Part shown: piece after piece, positions 26,390 through 34,638 of the stretch
Position numbering within the stretch: the first letter of the stretch is position 1
How the letters are laid out: each line of letters opens with the position of its first letter
NCBI GenBank assembly: GCA_002011215.1
Contig: MTML01000098.1
Coordinates: forward strand, 1 to 48,758
Source: Archaeoglobus sp. JdFR-24
GTDB lineage: Archaea; Halobacteriota; Archaeoglobi; Archaeoglobales; Archaeoglobaceae
DNA length: 48,758 nt
Reading direction: 5' to 3'
The notes under the pieces: generated by a model
Told to the model about the DNA's origin: nothing
Databases searched by the model: none
The model's input: the letters and a program-made list of their open reading frames with translations, nothing else
Program-made: the position numbers and the translations under genes

Positions 26390-28150
26390 ATGAACCTGAA
26401 AAAGAGGATTCTTGGAGCGGTCAGCCTAATGGCTGTGGTTGTCGTATTACTGTCAGCGATCACATCGGCGGATGATGCAGTGTATCCGGGTGAGGGATAT
26501 ACAATGTACCCGGAGAATGCAATGCATGGTAATGTGGATGACAATATAACATCGCTGAATGTGAGTGAGGTTGAAGCTATCATCAGCAACGAGGAGCAGA
26601 GAATACAAGAGATAACTGAAAAGATAGCTTCCCTCCAGTCTGAAGGTATAGACGTGACTGAACTGCAGGAGAGAATCGATGAACTGAAAGAAAATATAGA
26701 AGAGGCAAAGGAGAAGCTAATGGAGGCAAAAGAGGAGTTCAAAGCTGGCAATGATGAGAAAGGGCAGGAACTTTTGTATGAGGCTAACCTTGCCATCAAT
26801 AGATGCCGTGAGATAGTCAGCGAGGTCATGATTCTCATTTCCAGGGTCGAAAGTGGAATGGATAATGATGGGATGGATGCTGATATGGGTACTGGTATGA
26901 CTGATGATGGGATTGGCGCTGGAATGGGTACTGGTATGATGGCAAAAGGGGCAAAGGAGAGAGCTAAGGAGATGAGAGAGCAAGCCAAAGAGATGAGAGA
27001 ACAGGCTAAGGAGATGAGAGAGCAAGTAAAAGAAAGGGTGAAAGAAGTACATAAGAAGATGGTGGAACGAAGCAAGGCAATCAAGAATACTAAAGAGAGA
27101 TATGAATTTATGAAAGAGAGATTTGAAAATACAAGAAAAGAGCTAATGAAATCAAAAAAGGCTGGTGGTGCAGGCTTTGATCTGTCAAAGAGGTACATGG
27201 TCTTTGGAGTTGGAATGATTGAAAAATGGCTGGAGGTTATTAAGGAGTATGTAGGACAGATGCCACCAGAAGAACAGGAGAGAGTCCTTGAGAAAGTGAA
27301 CTCGATTTTAGCAAAAATTGGAGAGATGAAGGAGAAAATCAATAGCAGTTCATCTCCAGAAGAGCTTAGAAGTATCGCTAAGGAGATCAATGAGGAGTGG
27401 AGAGATCTCAGGGATGAAATGAGAATGGTCGCATTCAGCGTAGCCATATCAGAGCATGAAAACATTGTGGAAAGGGCTAAACAGCTCGAAATAAGGCTTG
27501 AGGAGAGAATTGCAGAGCTTAAGAGTGAAGGTATTGACACATCAAAACTTGAAGCCATACTCAGCAACTATATCGCGAAAATCGAACAGGCTGAAGCGAA
27601 ACTTGAAGGGGCAAAGGAACTGGTTGAATTGGGCGATTCTGAAGGGGCTCGTGAGGCTATTAAAGAGTGTAACAGGCTCATTAAAGATTCCTTCAAAGAT
27701 ATCAAAATGATTAGTATAGAACTCAAAAAGCTGATGAGACTCAAGCAGGGGCAGATATTCTTTGGTAACCAGACTGGAGAGCTCTTCGTTTCGGGCAACG
27801 GCAGCATCGAATTCGTGGGCAGTGGTATTATTGTTGTCAGAGGGAACGGAACGATTTTCGTTCAGCCAGACGGTGCATTGGTCACGAGTGTAGGGTTTGG
27901 CAACCAGAGTGTTGAGGGTGGCACAGCAATTGTGAGCGGAGAAGGTAAGGCTGTTATCAGAGGAGAGAAGATATATGTAAGAATAGAAGGTAGCGATATC
28001 AAACTCTTTGTCAAAGGCAGCGGAAGTGCATTGCTTAATGGTGAAGGATATTACAGGGTTAAAATGCTACCATCAGAGAGAATGAGCGAAAAAATAGAAT
28101 ACAGCGATGAAAACGGTGGTGAAACTGTTGTACTGGGTGAGCAGTCATGA
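26390..28150 (+). CDS. Secreted coiled-coil surface protein with beta-rich C-terminal domain
   Basis: 586 residues. A signal peptide (ILGAVSLMAVVVVLLSAITSA) precedes a helical body rich in Glu and Lys. It contains QRIQEITEKIASLQSEGID and LEERIAELKSEGID, two related coiled-coil units roughly 320 residues apart. Near 165-190 is a Met/Gly/Asp-rich stretch (DMGTGMTDDGIGAGMGTGMM), then EMREQAK in three exact heptads. The last 130 residues are Gly/Val/Ile-rich beta strands (GELFVSGNGSIEFVGSG), like a solenoid or bactofilin-type sheet. No membrane anchor is seen. The ATG at 26384 touches the ribosome binding site, so 26390 is chosen. It is probably an exported structural protein. Confidence 0.8.
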   Translation: MNLKKRILGAVSLMAVVVVLLSAITSADDAVYPGEGYTMYPENAMHGNVDDNITSLNVSEVEAIISNEEQRIQEITEKIASLQSEGIDVTELQERIDELKENIEEAKEKLMEAKEEFKAGNDEKGQELLYEANLAINRCREIVSEVMILISRVESGMDNDGMDADMGTGMTDDGIGAGMGTGMMAKGAKERAKEMREQAKEMREQAKEMREQVKERVKEVHKKMVERSKAIKNTKERYEFMKERFENTRKELMKSKKAGGAGFDLSKRYMVFGVGMIEKWLEVIKEYVGQMPPEEQERVLEKVNSILAKIGEMKEKINSSSSPEELRSIAKEINEEWRDLRDEMRMVAFSVAISEHENIVERAKQLEIRLEERIAELKSEGIDTSKLEAILSNYIAKIEQAEAKLEGAKELVELGDSEGAREAIKECNRLIKDSFKDIKMISIELKKLMRLKQGQIFFGNQTGELFVSGNGSIEFVGSGIIVVRGNGTIFVQPDGALVTSVGFGNQSVEGGTAIVSGEGKAVIRGEKIYVRIEGSDIKLFVKGSGSALLNGEGYYRVKMLPSERMSEKIEYSDENGGETVVLGEQS

Positions 28151-28392
28151 AGAGAGGATTGGTCGCTCTCCTCCTCACTTCCATATTTCTGATGGGGTGT
28201 TCGGAGCAGGTCACGGAACAAATGAAAAGTCCTGAACCGGTTCAGACAACACAACCGATAGTCCAGCAAACACAGCAGATAGAAGAAGATCAGGAACTTC
28301 AGAACATGACGCAGGATCTTCAGGAGATCGAAACCATATTTAATGAGCTTCAGGAGATCGAGACTGTATTAAGCGAGCTTCAGGAGAGCTGA
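28147..28392 (+). CDS. Small lipoprotein with repeated acidic helices
   Basis: 81 residues. The N-terminus is a lipoprotein signal (LVALLLTSIFLMGC, lipobox LMGC, Cys18), followed by a Pro/Gln-rich linker and then helical repeats LQEIETIFNE and LQEIETVLSE. The start overlaps the stop of the coiled-coil protein (ATGA), so the two are made together. The short coiled-coil repeats could bind the helical body of that protein and hold it at the membrane (inference). Confidence 0.75.
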   Translation: MKRGLVALLLTSIFLMGCSEQVTEQMKSPEPVQTTQPIVQQTQQIEEDQELQNMTQDLQEIETIFNELQEIETVLSELQES

Positions 28393-28598
28393 AATCCTAA
28401 TTTAGCGTTTAATTTTTTTATTTACGTATTTAATTTTAGAGTGGAGAGTAAAGGAGATAAGAAGGCGAATCCCCTGCATAAATGCGGTGATCTTCTTCGT
28501 CCAGGTTTTATGAGTCATCAAAACTCCCTGAAACTTCTCCAATCAAAATTCTTTTAAACATGACATTTAATTAAATATCATTAAAAGGAGGGATAAGT

Positions 28599-28826
28599 AT
28601 GGAAAGTGAGAGAAAACACACAACTGTAAGTATTCCCATACAGCTTTATGAGAAAATAAAGAAGAGGATTGAGGGGACTGGCTTCACTTCAGTTTCTGAC
28701 TACGTGACTTACGTTCTGAGGGAGGTTCTCGCAAGCCTGGAAGAGGAAGAAAAAGAAGAGGTTTTTACAGAGGAAGAGGAAGAAAAGGTCAAGGAGAGGC
28801 TAAGAGCCTTGGGATACCTCGATTAG
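28599..28826 (+). CDS. Ribbon-helix-helix (CopG-like) protein
   Basis: 75 residues. KHTTVSIPIQLYEKIKKRI gives the DNA-binding beta strand and first helix, and VSDYVTYVLREVLASL the second helix. An acidic helix (EEEEKEEVFTEEEEEK) and RLRALGYLD end the protein. This small type is often found beside alkaline-phosphatase-superfamily genes in archaea, as here. AGGAGGG lies nine bases before the ATG and a TATA-like TTTAATTAAATATC is upstream. It may regulate the five following genes. An antitoxin role is less likely because no toxin gene is adjacent. Confidence 0.8.
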   Translation: MESERKHTTVSIPIQLYEKIKKRIEGTGFTSVSDYVTYVLREVLASLEEEEKEEVFTEEEEEKVKERLRALGYLD

Positions 28827-28875
28827 ATTAACTTACTCGATTAGCTTATTCGAGAGCTGATCGAATTCAGTCAGC

Positions 28876-29808
28876 ATGAACCTGATAATACATCACTGGG
28901 ATACTGACGGAATCTGCTCCGCAGCCCTGATCGCCTCAATTGTGGATGGATGGAGAAATATCTCTCCAAAAATCGGGAATTTTTCCTTTGATGAGAGAGT
29001 GTGGAAAGAGGTAGAGAGAGCTGAAAGGGTGTTTGTTGCAGATTTGAATCTGAGAGACGTTAGAAAGATAAAGAGGCCAACTTTATATTTCGATCATCAT
29101 CTGCAGGACAGTATCAACAGAGAAAATATAGAGCATATCAATCCTGTTCTGAAGGGTTTCACCCAGCATGAGTTTCCTTCGGCCTCATGGGTGGTCTCAA
29201 GCCATTTTGGAATCTGGAACCATCTCTCCGCCCTGGGTGCTGTTGGGGATGCTGGCACCAAGCTGTTCAGCTGGGATATAGGCTCTGAGGTTGAAAGGCT
29301 GCTAAAAAAAGCAGGGTTATCAAAAAATGATGCAATAAAACTGTCCCGTCTGATAGATACAAACTACATAATCATGGATCAGAATGGTGTGGAGAGGGCT
29401 GTGGTGGAGGTCATGAATGCAAAGCCAGAAGAGCTTCTGCAGAAGGATAGCTGGTTAAGAAATCTTGAAGTTATTGAGGATGCTGTAAAAGAGGCTTTAT
29501 CTGAGATCGAGGTTAGAGATAACAGGGCTTTGATTGAGTTTGATAGCAATTTTAATGTAATTTCAATTGTTGCGAGAAAAGCTGTTTGGGAGCTCGGCTA
29601 TGATGCCGCGCTTGTTATCAACAGAGATTTTAATGGCCTTGCTCAGATTTATTTCAGGGTTAGAAATCCTGACAGATATAACATCCCTGAACTGATTCAG
29701 GAATTGAAGTCTAAGTTCAATGCTGGAGGAAAAAACGATGTTTTGGGCATGATATGCAAACCAGATGAGGTTGAAAAGGCTTTATTAATACTGGAGGAGA
29801 AGATATGA
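28876..29808 (+). CDS. DHH-family phosphoesterase
   Basis: 310 residues. The N-terminal catalytic motifs of the DHH superfamily are visible: HHWDTDGICSAAL (motif I), VFVADLNLRD (motif II) and YFDHHLQ (motif III, the DHH of the name). The C-terminal part is consistent with a DHHA1-type substrate domain (NAGGKNDVLGMI). Members cleave short oligonucleotides, cyclic dinucleotides or polyphosphates with Mn2+. No ribosome binding site is seen before the ATG. It overlaps the following phosphodiesterase-type gene by four bases. Confidence 0.85.
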   Translation: MNLIIHHWDTDGICSAALIASIVDGWRNISPKIGNFSFDERVWKEVERAERVFVADLNLRDVRKIKRPTLYFDHHLQDSINRENIEHINPVLKGFTQHEFPSASWVVSSHFGIWNHLSALGAVGDAGTKLFSWDIGSEVERLLKKAGLSKNDAIKLSRLIDTNYIIMDQNGVERAVVEVMNAKPEELLQKDSWLRNLEVIEDAVKEALSEIEVRDNRALIEFDSNFNVISIVARKAVWELGYDAALVINRDFNGLAQIYFRVRNPDRYNIPELIQELKSKFNAGGKNDVLGMICKPDEVEKALLILEEKI

Positions 29809-31172
29809 AAGTTTTCGTGATGGGTTTGGATTCTGCACCGCCAGAATTGCTATTTAAAGAGTTCATTAATGATCTTCCAAATATAAAACGGCTTCTCGAG
29901 AATTCAATTTACGGAGCGATGAAGAGTTGCATCCCGGCAATAACGATCCCGGCCTGGATGTGCATGGCGACGGGCAAAACCCCGGGTGAGCTTGGATTGT
30001 ATGGTTTCAGGCACAGAAAAAGCAACACGTATAATGATATATGGATAGCCCACAGCCTCATGGCCAAAGAGAAGGCTGTATGGGACTATATATCCCCAAA
30101 GAAATCCGTTTTGGTTGGGGTTCCACCATCATACCCGCCAAAGAAGATCAATGGATGGCTTGTTAGCTGCTTTATAACTCCCGATTCCTCAGTCAATTAC
30201 ACTCATCCTGCAGAACTGAAATCCGAAATAGAAAATGTTGCCGGAGAATATATTTTTGATGTCGTCTTCAGAAAGGATGAGAGGGATAAAGTTATCGAAG
30301 AAGTATGGGAGATGACTGAAAAGAGATTTGAAGTCATAAGATATCTTTTGCAGGAGAAAGAGTGGCATTATTTCCAGTTCGTTGAAATCGGGCTGGATAG
30401 AATACATCATGCGTTCTGGAAGTATTTTGACGAGGGGCATCACTTGCATGAGCCAGACAGTAAATACAGGAATGTAATCAGAGATTACTACAGATTGCTC
30501 GACAGGGAAATAGGCAAAACACTTGAGTTGATTGATGATGATACAGCCATTGCGATTGTCTCAGATCACGGTGTGAAGAGGATGAGGGGAGCTTTTGCGA
30601 TCAATCAATGGCTTATTGAGGAGGGTCTGCTTAAAGTGAGAAACGCTGATATCCTCAGTTCTGGAAAGCAGATCAGATTTGAAGAGCTTGATGTTAAATG
30701 GGATGAGACGATTGCGTGGGCCTGGGGAGGTTACTACTCCAGAATATTTCTGAACGTCAAGGGGAGGGAGCCACACGGAGTGATCAACCAATCGGAATAT
30801 GAGCGGGTGAGAGATGAGGTTGCTGACGCAATTAAATCGATCAGAGGTCCGAACGGAGAAAAATGGGATACCAAGGTGTTCTACCCTGAAGATATTTATC
30901 CGATTGCAAATGGAGATAGGCCGGATATGATGGTTTACTTCGATGATCTGTACTGGAGAGCAGCCGGCACCCTGGGACATCCATCGAACTATCTGGAGGA
31001 GAACGACACTGGCCCGGATGATGCTGTCCACTCCGAATATGGAGTTTTTGCGTTACATCTGCCAGGAATGGATGAGAGCAGGATTGTAGATTCGACAATT
31101 TATGATTTCGCTCCGACAATTCTTAAGCTTCTCGGAGTGAATGCTTCGTTGAGAGGTGTAAGCCTGATATGA
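29805..31172 (+). CDS. Alkaline-phosphatase-superfamily phosphodiesterase / nucleotide pyrophosphatase
   Basis: 455 residues. The N-terminus VFVMGLDSAPPELL carries the first metal Asp, PAITIPAWMCMATGKTP the catalytic Thr, and later IVSDHGVKRM and DAVHSEYGVFAL the remaining metal ligands. This is the type I phosphodiesterase branch often annotated as nucleotide pyrophosphatase or phosphonate hydrolase in archaea. There is no signal peptide, so it acts in the cytosol. Its place directly before the APS-kinase homologue suggests work on an activated phosphate or sulfate ester such as a nucleotide-linked group (inference). Confidence 0.87.
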   Translation: MKVFVMGLDSAPPELLFKEFINDLPNIKRLLENSIYGAMKSCIPAITIPAWMCMATGKTPGELGLYGFRHRKSNTYNDIWIAHSLMAKEKAVWDYISPKKSVLVGVPPSYPPKKINGWLVSCFITPDSSVNYTHPAELKSEIENVAGEYIFDVVFRKDERDKVIEEVWEMTEKRFEVIRYLLQEKEWHYFQFVEIGLDRIHHAFWKYFDEGHHLHEPDSKYRNVIRDYYRLLDREIGKTLELIDDDTAIAIVSDHGVKRMRGAFAINQWLIEEGLLKVRNADILSSGKQIRFEELDVKWDETIAWAWGGYYSRIFLNVKGREPHGVINQSEYERVRDEVADAIKSIRGPNGEKWDTKVFYPEDIYPIANGDRPDMMVYFDDLYWRAAGTLGHPSNYLEENDTGPDDAVHSEYGVFALHLPGMDESRIVDSTIYDFAPTILKLLGVNASLRGVSLI

Positions 31173-31702
31173 GCTTTGTAATATGGATTGCCGGCCCGAG
31201 CGGGGTTGGAAAGACAACGTTAGCTGAGGCTCTGGAGAGAAAGCTGAGAGAGATCGGACTGAATGTTGAGATTCTTGATGGGGATGGGATAAGGAGCAAA
31301 CTCTATCCTGACCTGGGCTTCAGTGAAAAGGAGAGGGTAATGCACAATAGAGTTGTTGTTCAGATGGCAAAGCTGCTTGCAGATAACGGAGTTGTCACAA
31401 TAGTTTCCATTATCTCCCCCTATAGAGCCTCAAGAGAGTATGCAAGAAAGGAGATAAAGAATTTCATGGAAGTTTATCTGAAATGCCCACTTGAGGTGAG
31501 GATTAAGAGGGATCCCAAAGGACTGTACGCTAAAGCCATCAAAGGAGAGATCAAGGGATTGACAGGATATGATGGCGTCTATGAGGAACCGGAGAATCCA
31601 GAGGTCGTTCTGGATACAGATAAGATGAGTGTCGAGGAGGAGGTCGAGGCTGTCTTGAAGAAAGCTGAGGAGCTTGGATACTTGAGATTGGGGAGAGATT
31701 GA
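31169..31702 (+). CDS. cysC: Adenylylsulfate kinase (APS kinase) homologue
   Basis: 177 residues. The P-loop is GPSGVGKTT (9-17), and LDGDGIRSKLYPDLGFSEKE matches the APS-binding DGD...R...LGFS motif. The rest has VSIISPYRASREYAR and FMEVYLKCPLEVRIKRDPKG with KGEIKGLTGYDGVYEEP, all typical of CysC. The enzyme makes PAPS from APS and ATP for sulfotransfer. In archaea with few sulfotransferases, CysC homologues in this neighbourhood may phosphorylate another substrate. It overlaps the phosphodiesterase gene by four bases and is followed after three bases by the epimerase. Confidence 0.92.
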   Translation: MSFVIWIAGPSGVGKTTLAEALERKLREIGLNVEILDGDGIRSKLYPDLGFSEKERVMHNRVVVQMAKLLADNGVVTIVSIISPYRASREYARKEIKNFMEVYLKCPLEVRIKRDPKGLYAKAIKGEIKGLTGYDGVYEEPENPEVVLDTDKMSVEEEVEAVLKKAEELGYLRLGRD

Positions 31703-31705
31703 AAT

Positions 31706-32590
31706 ATGAAAGTTCTGGTTACCGGTGCATCAGGGCAGATCGGATCATATGTTCTGGAGAGATTTGCAGACCGCGAGGTTACTGGAGTGGATTTAAAACC
31801 ATGCTCGATCAGAGATTTGAGGGATCTGGTTGTGGTGGGTGATTTAAGGGATTACGAATTTGTGAGGGATGTGGTTAAAGATGTGGATGTCGCCATACAT
31901 CTGGCAGCCCAGGTCTCGGTGGAGAACAGCTGGAACGATCCTGTTTATGATGCCGAAAACAACATAATCGCCACGATCAACCTGTTGAAGGCTTGTTCTG
32001 AGGCTGGTTTAAGCAAATTCGTCTACATTTCATCGGCAGCCGTTTACGGAAATCCTCAATATGTTCCGGTTGATGAGGAACATCCCAAGAACCCTATATC
32101 ACCATATGGTGTGAGCAAGCTTACTGGCGAGCACTATTGTAGAGTCTTTGCGGAAGGGGTTCATACCACTATTGTCAGACCGTTCAACGTTTTTTCAGCA
32201 AGAATGGATCCTAATAATCCGTATTCAGGCGTTATAGCCAAATTCATTGCCAGGGTTAAGCAGAAGCATGCTCCTGTGATTTACGGAGATGGTGAGCAGA
32301 CGAGGGATTTTGTTCACGTCAGAGATGTGGTGGACTTTATTGAGATCGCGATAAAGAAAGGGAAAAATGGAGAAGTCTATAATGTTGGAACCGGAAAAGA
32401 GACGTCCATCGCGGATTTAGCTGAGATCGTGATGGGGATCGGTGGGATGGATGGTAAGCCGGTGTTCAATGAGCCCAGGCCAGGAGACATAAGGAGGAGC
32501 TGTGCAGATATATCAAAGGCAAGAAAACTGGGATTTGAACCCAGGACTGATTTAAAAACAGACCTGGAGGAGATTTTTGGGGAATGGTGA
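31706..32590 (+). CDS. NAD-dependent nucleotide-sugar epimerase (GalE-like SDR)
   Basis: 294 residues. Extended SDR fold: cofactor motif TGASGQIG at the N-terminus, HLAAQVS, catalytic YGVSK (Tyr-x3-Lys), RPFNVFSARMDPNNPYSGV and YGDGEQTRDFVHVRDV. It probably acts on a UDP-sugar such as UDP-glucose or UDP-GlcNAc. It ends the plus-strand block and faces the opposing epimerase operon. The downstream gap carries a 27-base tandem repeat. Confidence 0.9.
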   Translation: MKVLVTGASGQIGSYVLERFADREVTGVDLKPCSIRDLRDLVVVGDLRDYEFVRDVVKDVDVAIHLAAQVSVENSWNDPVYDAENNIIATINLLKACSEAGLSKFVYISSAAVYGNPQYVPVDEEHPKNPISPYGVSKLTGEHYCRVFAEGVHTTIVRPFNVFSARMDPNNPYSGVIAKFIARVKQKHAPVIYGDGEQTRDFVHVRDVVDFIEIAIKKGKNGEVYNVGTGKETSIADLAEIVMGIGGMDGKPVFNEPRPGDIRRSCADISKARKLGFEPRTDLKTDLEEIFGEW

Positions 32591-32644
32591 GTGAAGAGTT
32601 TGGAATGTAACCCATGTGTGAAGAGTTTGGAATGTAACCCATGT
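32591..32644. repeat. 27-base perfect tandem repeat, two units
   Basis: GTGAAGAGTTTGGAATGTAA begins at 32591 and again at 32618, each unit ending CCCATGT. The repeat lies directly after the epimerase stop in the gap between converging operons. Two exact units without spacers indicate a recent slippage duplication, not a CRISPR. Confidence 0.95.
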
Positions 32645-32732
32645 GTGAGCCACCTCACCGAGAGAACTTGCCCCGCAACAACCTCAAGATATTTTTAATA
32701 GCTGTCTGTGAGCTGTTGTAAAGAGCCTTCAA

Positions 32733-33656
32733 TTATCCGATATTATTCCGATGACTTCTTAGCTTTTTCAACCTTTCAGCAAGGTCCAGCAATCCATCTC
32801 TGAAATCATATTCGGGCTTGAATCCTGTTTCAGATATCTTATCGAAGTTTACACTGTAGCTGAATTCGGGTTTTATTTCCTTAATGAATTCTATGTTGAT
32901 TTCAGGGTTTACTGAGTTCCTGACGATTTCTGCAACATCTCTTATTCTCAGATTTTTTCCACCAACATTGTATATTCCATCTTTCCCGTTTTCCATTAAA
33001 AAGAGGAAGGATCTCGCAGCATCCTTTACGTGGATGAAGGGTCTCCAGTTCTCACCATCGCCAAAAACGGTCAGCTCATAACCCAGCAGAGCTCTCAGAA
33101 CAAAGTAGTTGACGACAAGATTGAACCTGACTCCGGGACTGTATCCGTACACTGAAGCCAGTCTGAGGATCTTGACGTTTAGCCCATATTTCTCGTGGTA
33201 GTCCATGCATGCTCTTTCGGCTTTTAATTTGGACTGAGAGTACGGATTGAGCGGTTTTACGCTATCCTCTTCCCTCAGATTTGTGCCTATGCCATATATG
33301 TTGCATGTGGATGCGAAAAGAACCTTCGCATCTCTTTTTCTTGCCTCCTCTAACACATTCAGGGTGCCGTGGTAGTTGACGTCTTCAACCTCGCTTTTAA
33401 CTTCATCAAGCATGCCTGGTGTTGCGGGCAATTTTGCCGCAAGGTGGATTACCGCATCTATATCTTCAAATGCATACTTCAGATCTTCCCGCTTACGGAT
33501 ATCTCCCCAGAAGAAGTCCACATGATCCAGATGAAGAAGGTTAAGGGGGTCAGATCCAGACAGGTTATCCATAACCCTGAATTTCTCGCCTTGCTGCATC
33601 AGGATGCTGGAGATTGCTGTTCCAATGTAGCCGTTTCCACCAGTTAGCAGGATCAT
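32733..33656 (-). CDS. NAD-dependent nucleotide-sugar epimerase/dehydratase (SDR)
   Basis: 307 residues. Cofactor motif TGGNGYIG, then HLAAKLPATPG, STCNIYGIGT and the catalytic pair in NPYSQSKLKAE (Tyr-x3-Lys), followed by RLASVYGYSPGVRFNLVV and GDGENWRPFIHVKDAA. It is the third gene of the minus-strand operon, four bases after another SDR. The substrate is not predictable. UDP-hexose epimerisation is the default reading. Confidence 0.88.
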   Translation of the reverse strand: MILLTGGNGYIGTAISSILMQQGEKFRVMDNLSGSDPLNLLHLDHVDFFWGDIRKREDLKYAFEDIDAVIHLAAKLPATPGMLDEVKSEVEDVNYHGTLNVLEEARKRDAKVLFASTCNIYGIGTNLREEDSVKPLNPYSQSKLKAERACMDYHEKYGLNVKILRLASVYGYSPGVRFNLVVNYFVLRALLGYELTVFGDGENWRPFIHVKDAARSFLFLMENGKDGIYNVGGKNLRIRDVAEIVRNSVNPEINIEFIKEIKPEFSYSVNFDKISETGFKPEYDFRDGLLDLAERLKKLRSHRNNIG

Positions 33657-33660
33657 TTTA

Positions 33661-34638
33661 TCAAAGTGCAGGATCTTTCTGGTATTCCCTAAAACCAGTT
33701 TTCAGTATCTTTTCAACATCGATGAAGGTCTTCTCAACGCCACTCCTTATGTCGTATCCGGGATTGAAGCCCAGCACCTCTCTCACCCTGCTGACGTCAT
33801 ATGCGAAAGTTCTCTCCTTTGATTCCCTTGCCCCTTCAAAGGACACCTTGCTTTCGATGCCTCTGCTCCTCGACACCTCTATCACGATATCAGCGAGCTC
33901 TTTAACGCTGGCAACATAACCGCTTCCGGCGTTGAAGATCTTACCTCTGGCTTTGGGACTTATTGCAAGCCTGTATAACTCGACGACGTCATCTATGTGT
34001 ATGAAATCCCTCTTCTGCTCACCACTTCCGTGTATGACCAGTGGCTCATTTGTTAAAGCCCTCCTGACAAAATTGGTTACAACAGTCCTCCATTTCGGAT
34101 AGGTTCCAACCCCATATATATTCGTAAATCTGAAGATTACAGTTCCGATACCATGGACGTTGTAGTAGGCTTTGCATAATGCTTCACAGCTCACCTTCAT
34201 AGCTCCATAGTTGTTTAGCGGGTTTGTGGGCATATCCTCTCTTGCCAGATCTGCGTTGATCTCTCCATAAACTGCCGCGCTTGAAGGATATATGAAGTAC
34301 TCAACGTTACTGTGTTCAAGCAGATTCAGAGTTCCTTCCACATTCACTTTAAATGCAAGCTCTGGATTTTTATTGCACTGAACCACACCGGATATTGCAG
34401 CCAGATGGTATATTATTTCGACATCCTTCAGCATGTCTTTGATAAAATCCCTGTCACATATGTCACCATACATCAGCTTTACTCTTCTATCTTTCTTGAT
34501 CAGTTCGTAGTTTTCTTTGTTGCCCACGAAGAAGTTGTCTATTCCCAGTATCTCATAATCCGCAAATCTCTCATCTTCCAGAAGTTTATTTATCAGATGT
34601 CCACCTATGTAGCCAGCAGCCCCCGTTACGAGTATCAC
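33661..34638 (-). CDS. NAD-dependent nucleotide-sugar epimerase (SDR)
   Basis: 325 residues. TGAAGYIGG at the N-terminus, HLAAISGVVQC, SSAAVYGE, catalytic NNYGAMKVS (Tyr-x3-Lys with Met replacing the usual small residue), RFTNIYGVGTYPKWRTVV and HGSGEQKRDFIHIDDV. The start overlaps the stop of the sulfoquinovose-synthase-like gene by four bases. As a tightly coupled middle gene it probably converts the same or a related nucleotide sugar. Confidence 0.88.
   Translation of the reverse strand: MILVTGAAGYIGGHLINKLLEDERFADYEILGIDNFFVGNKENYELIKKDRRVKLMYGDICDRDFIKDMLKDVEIIYHLAAISGVVQCNKNPELAFKVNVEGTLNLLEHSNVEYFIYPSSAAVYGEINADLAREDMPTNPLNNYGAMKVSCEALCKAYYNVHGIGTVIFRFTNIYGVGTYPKWRTVVTNFVRRALTNEPLVIHGSGEQKRDFIHIDDVVELYRLAISPKARGKIFNAGSGYVASVKELADIVIEVSRSRGIESKVSFEGARESKERTFAYDVSRVREVLGFNPGYDIRSGVEKTFIDVEKILKTGFREYQKDPAL

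Noticed and set aside
26371..27567. 398-codon open frame antisense to the coiled-coil protein gene
   Set aside because: It is a mirror of the Glu/Lys-rich codons on the plus strand, giving a Ser/Leu/Phe-rich translation with no family resemblance, and the plus-strand gene has signal peptide, ribosome binding site and domain structure.
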